From Paracoccaceae bacterium (lineage in GTDB: Bacteria; Pseudomonadota; Alphaproteobacteria; Rhodobacterales; Rhodobacteraceae), in assembly GCA_014872815.1 (NCBI GenBank), contig WKFK01000011.1:310001-374000 (forward strand): a stretch of DNA of 64,000 nucleotides, given 5' to 3'. This document shows, piece by piece, positions 62,270-64,000 of this stretch. The notes under the pieces were generated by a model. It saw only the letters and a list, made by a program, of their open reading frames with translations, had not been told where the DNA came from and did no database searches. The position numbers were made by a program, and so were the translations under genes. Position 1 is the first letter of the stretch. Each line of letters opens with the position of its first letter.

Positions 62270-63442
62270 ATGCGCATCGATTTGGTTCTCTTGTGTCTGG
62301 CCTATGTACTGAGCCAGTTCTTCCGTGCCTTCCTTGCCGTCCTAACCCAAGTGCTCGAGACAGACGTTGGTGCCACACCGGCCGATCTCGCCTTCGCCAG
62401 CGGCCTCTGGTTCCTTGTCTTTGCTGCCATGCAAATTCCGGTAGGCGCCGCGCTGGATCGCGTTGGACCGCGTCGCACATCCGCCCTCCTGTTGTTGATA
62501 GGTGGCGGCGGTGGCTCCGCCCTTTTCGCCATGGCCACCACTCCGCTACACATCACCGTTGCGATGGGGCTGATCGGGGTCGGCTGTGCGCCTGTTTTGA
62601 TGGCCAGCTATTTCATCTTCGCGCGCATGTATCCACCGGCCCGCTTTGCCACATTGGCCGCATTGATGCTTGGCGTGGGTTCTGTCGGCAACCTGATCGC
62701 CGCCTATCCCACCGCTTGGGCCGCTGAGACCATCGGCTGGCGCGCCACACTTTGGGTCCTCGCCGCAATCAGCTCCAGCATCGCGGTTGGCCTCTGGGTC
62801 TTGGTGCAAGACCCCCCCAAAGCCAACGGCACCGAAAAAGGCTCTGTGCTGGACCTCCTGAAAATCCCGGCCCTGTGGCTGCTTTTCCCGCTGATGTTCG
62901 TGAACTACATGCCCGCCGCAGGCATCCGGGGCCTCTGGATCGGCCCCTACCTGTCAGACGTCTTCACCCTCACAACCAGCGAAATAGGCCAAGCCACGCT
63001 GGTCATGGGGGTTGCCATGATCCTGGGCACCTTCTGCTACGGTCCCGCTGATCGCATCTTTGGCACCCGCAAATGGGTCATCATCTGCGGCAGTGTTGTC
63101 GGCGCGGTCGCCCTTTGTGGTCTTGCCATATTCACAGACACAAGTGCACTGCGCTCGGTCCTGCTGATGTCGGTCGTCGGCTTTTGCGGCGCCGCCTTCC
63201 CGGTGCTCATCGCCCACGCCCGCAGCTTCTTCCCGGCGCATCTCACAGGGCGCGGTGTGACTCTGATGAACCTCTTTGGCATCGGCGGCGTTGGCGTGAT
63301 GCAGTTTGGCTCTGGCAAAATCCATGCCGCCATCGCCCCAACCGATTCCCTTCTGGCCTACCAAACTCTGTTTGGTCTCATGGCCGGTCTGATCCTGCTG
63401 GGTGCACTGGTCTACTGCTTCTCAGAAGACCGCATGGATTGA
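62270..63442 (+). CDS. MFS transporter
   Basis: This 390-residue carrier has twelve predicted helices, the first-loop motif ALDRVGPRRTSALLLLIGG (about 62-80) and GPADRIFGTRKWVII in the middle loop. The ATG at 62270 follows GGGGAG; an in-frame extension upstream is not hydrophobic. The substrate is unknown. It is divergent from the DUF3095 gene; in the space between, CCTGAT and ATCAGG could form a loose dyad. Confidence 0.85.
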   Translation: MRIDLVLLCLAYVLSQFFRAFLAVLTQVLETDVGATPADLAFASGLWFLVFAAMQIPVGAALDRVGPRRTSALLLLIGGGGGSALFAMATTPLHITVAMGLIGVGCAPVLMASYFIFARMYPPARFATLAALMLGVGSVGNLIAAYPTAWAAETIGWRATLWVLAAISSSIAVGLWVLVQDPPKANGTEKGSVLDLLKIPALWLLFPLMFVNYMPAAGIRGLWIGPYLSDVFTLTTSEIGQATLVMGVAMILGTFCYGPADRIFGTRKWVIICGSVVGAVALCGLAIFTDTSALRSVLLMSVVGFCGAAFPVLIAHARSFFPAHLTGRGVTLMNLFGIGGVGVMQFGSGKIHAAIAPTDSLLAYQTLFGLMAGLILLGALVYCFSEDRMD

Positions 63443-63573
63443 TCAAAAACCGCGCACTCTGCGCATTCATCGCAAACCGGAATGACCCCCTTAAGCAATT
63501 TCCGGCCTCCCACCCCTTTTTTCTTGAAGAAAACAAGGCTAAGAGAGCGCGTCGTTAGAAATGGAGACCTCAG

Positions 63574-64000
63574 ATGGGTTATCGCATCGTCGTCGCTGGT
63601 GCCACAGGCAACGTGGGCCGCGAAATGCTGAACATTCTGGAGGAACGTCAGTTCCCAGTGGATGAGATTGCTGTTTTGGCAAGCCGCCGCAGCCAAGGCA
63701 CAGAGGTCACCTTCGCCGACAAAACCCTGAAGATTCAGGACATTGAACAATTCGACTTCGCCGGTTGGGACATGGCGCTCTTCGCCATCGGCTCCGAAGC
63801 CACCAAGAAGTTCGCGCCCATCGCAGCGGCCGCAAACTGTGTCGTGATCGACAACAGCTCGCTGTATCGCTACGATCCCGACGTGCCACTGATCGTGCCA
63901 GAGTGCAACGCAAGCGACATTCACGGCTACTCCAAGAAAAACATCATCGCCAACCCGAACTGCTCCACCGCGCAGATGGTTGTTGCGCTGAAGCCGTTGC
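63574..64000 (+). CDS. asd: Aspartate-semialdehyde dehydrogenase, partial
   Basis: The window ends after about 142 residues. The protein starts MGYRIVVAGATGNVGREML, the NADP site, followed by VLASRRSQGTEVTF and the catalytic Cys in ANPNCSTAQMVVAL (about residues 128-141). It makes aspartate semialdehyde for lysine, threonine and methionine. The ATG lies a few bases after GGAGAC. The C-terminus is outside the window. Confidence 0.95.
   Translation, partial: MGYRIVVAGATGNVGREMLNILEERQFPVDEIAVLASRRSQGTEVTFADKTLKIQDIEQFDFAGWDMALFAIGSEATKKFAPIAAAANCVVIDNSSLYRYDPDVPLIVPECNASDIHGYSKKNIIANPNCSTAQMVVALKPL

Overview
The window is a chromosomal stretch of a marine-type alphaproteobacterium, most likely Rhodobacteraceae (roseobacter group). 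The pointers are the separate F0 ATP synthase operon with both b and b' subunits, MipZ, a TrcR/DUF1013 regulator, membrane-anchored cytochrome c-y, and high G+C with dense, overlapping gene packing. No tRNA, rRNA, CRISPR array, insertion sequence or prophage was seen. About 74 protein genes and one structural RNA (SRP/4.5S RNA) are supported.

Layout. 1-3723: a yejABE-type peptide ABC importer (minus strand, yejE cut by the window edge). About 3965-4058: SRP RNA (minus), then a CpdB-like nucleotidase. 6.2-16.7 kb: NudC, a SRPBCC protein, prephenate dehydratase, cytochrome c-y, a tyrosine phosphatase, a small secreted Gly/Asn-rich protein, the dnaX-ybaB-recR replication/repair block, TrcR, an ankyrin protein, RNase T2 and a lipoprotein. 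16.8-19.4 kb: atpIBEF'F. 19.4-26.5 kb: an accessory stretch with a strong unexplained hairpin, an imm11-like orphan, a deiodinase-like thioredoxin-fold protein, divergent MarR/ArsR regulators, a ClbS/DfsB protein, transglutaminase, DMT exporter, LysR/azoreductase and a YbaK-like deacylase.

26.8-37.8 kb: translation and secretion block: ffh, four overlapping GNAT acetyltransferases, chorismate mutase, rpsP, bluB, rimM, trmD, then cell-envelope genes, then rplS and rpmE. Chorismate mutase (30.6 kb) and prephenate dehydratase (8.3 kb) are separate monofunctional enzymes of phenylalanine synthesis. 37.9-39.7 kb: a low-G+C two-gene cassette of unrecognised proteins, the best candidate here for an undescribed system. 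39.9-46.5 kb: membrane protein, MFS, VOC, DUF3885, trans-sulfuration enzyme, RluE-like pseudouridine synthase and MipZ.

46.5-60.9 kb: an aromatic catabolic island. A MarR regulator is divergent from homogentisate dioxygenase, followed by a beta-lactamase-fold hydrolase, fumarylacetoacetase, several small enzymes, a flavoprotein aromatic hydroxylase paired with a 68-residue DUF2783 protein, and maleylacetoacetate isomerase. An HpaR-type regulator then faces a complete Liv-type ABC importer. Together these would import an aromatic acid or amino-acid-like substrate, hydroxylate it towards homogentisate, and cleave it to fumarate and acetoacetate. 60.9-64.0 kb: a DUF3095 protein with nucleotidyl-cyclase-like motifs, an MFS carrier and the start of asd.
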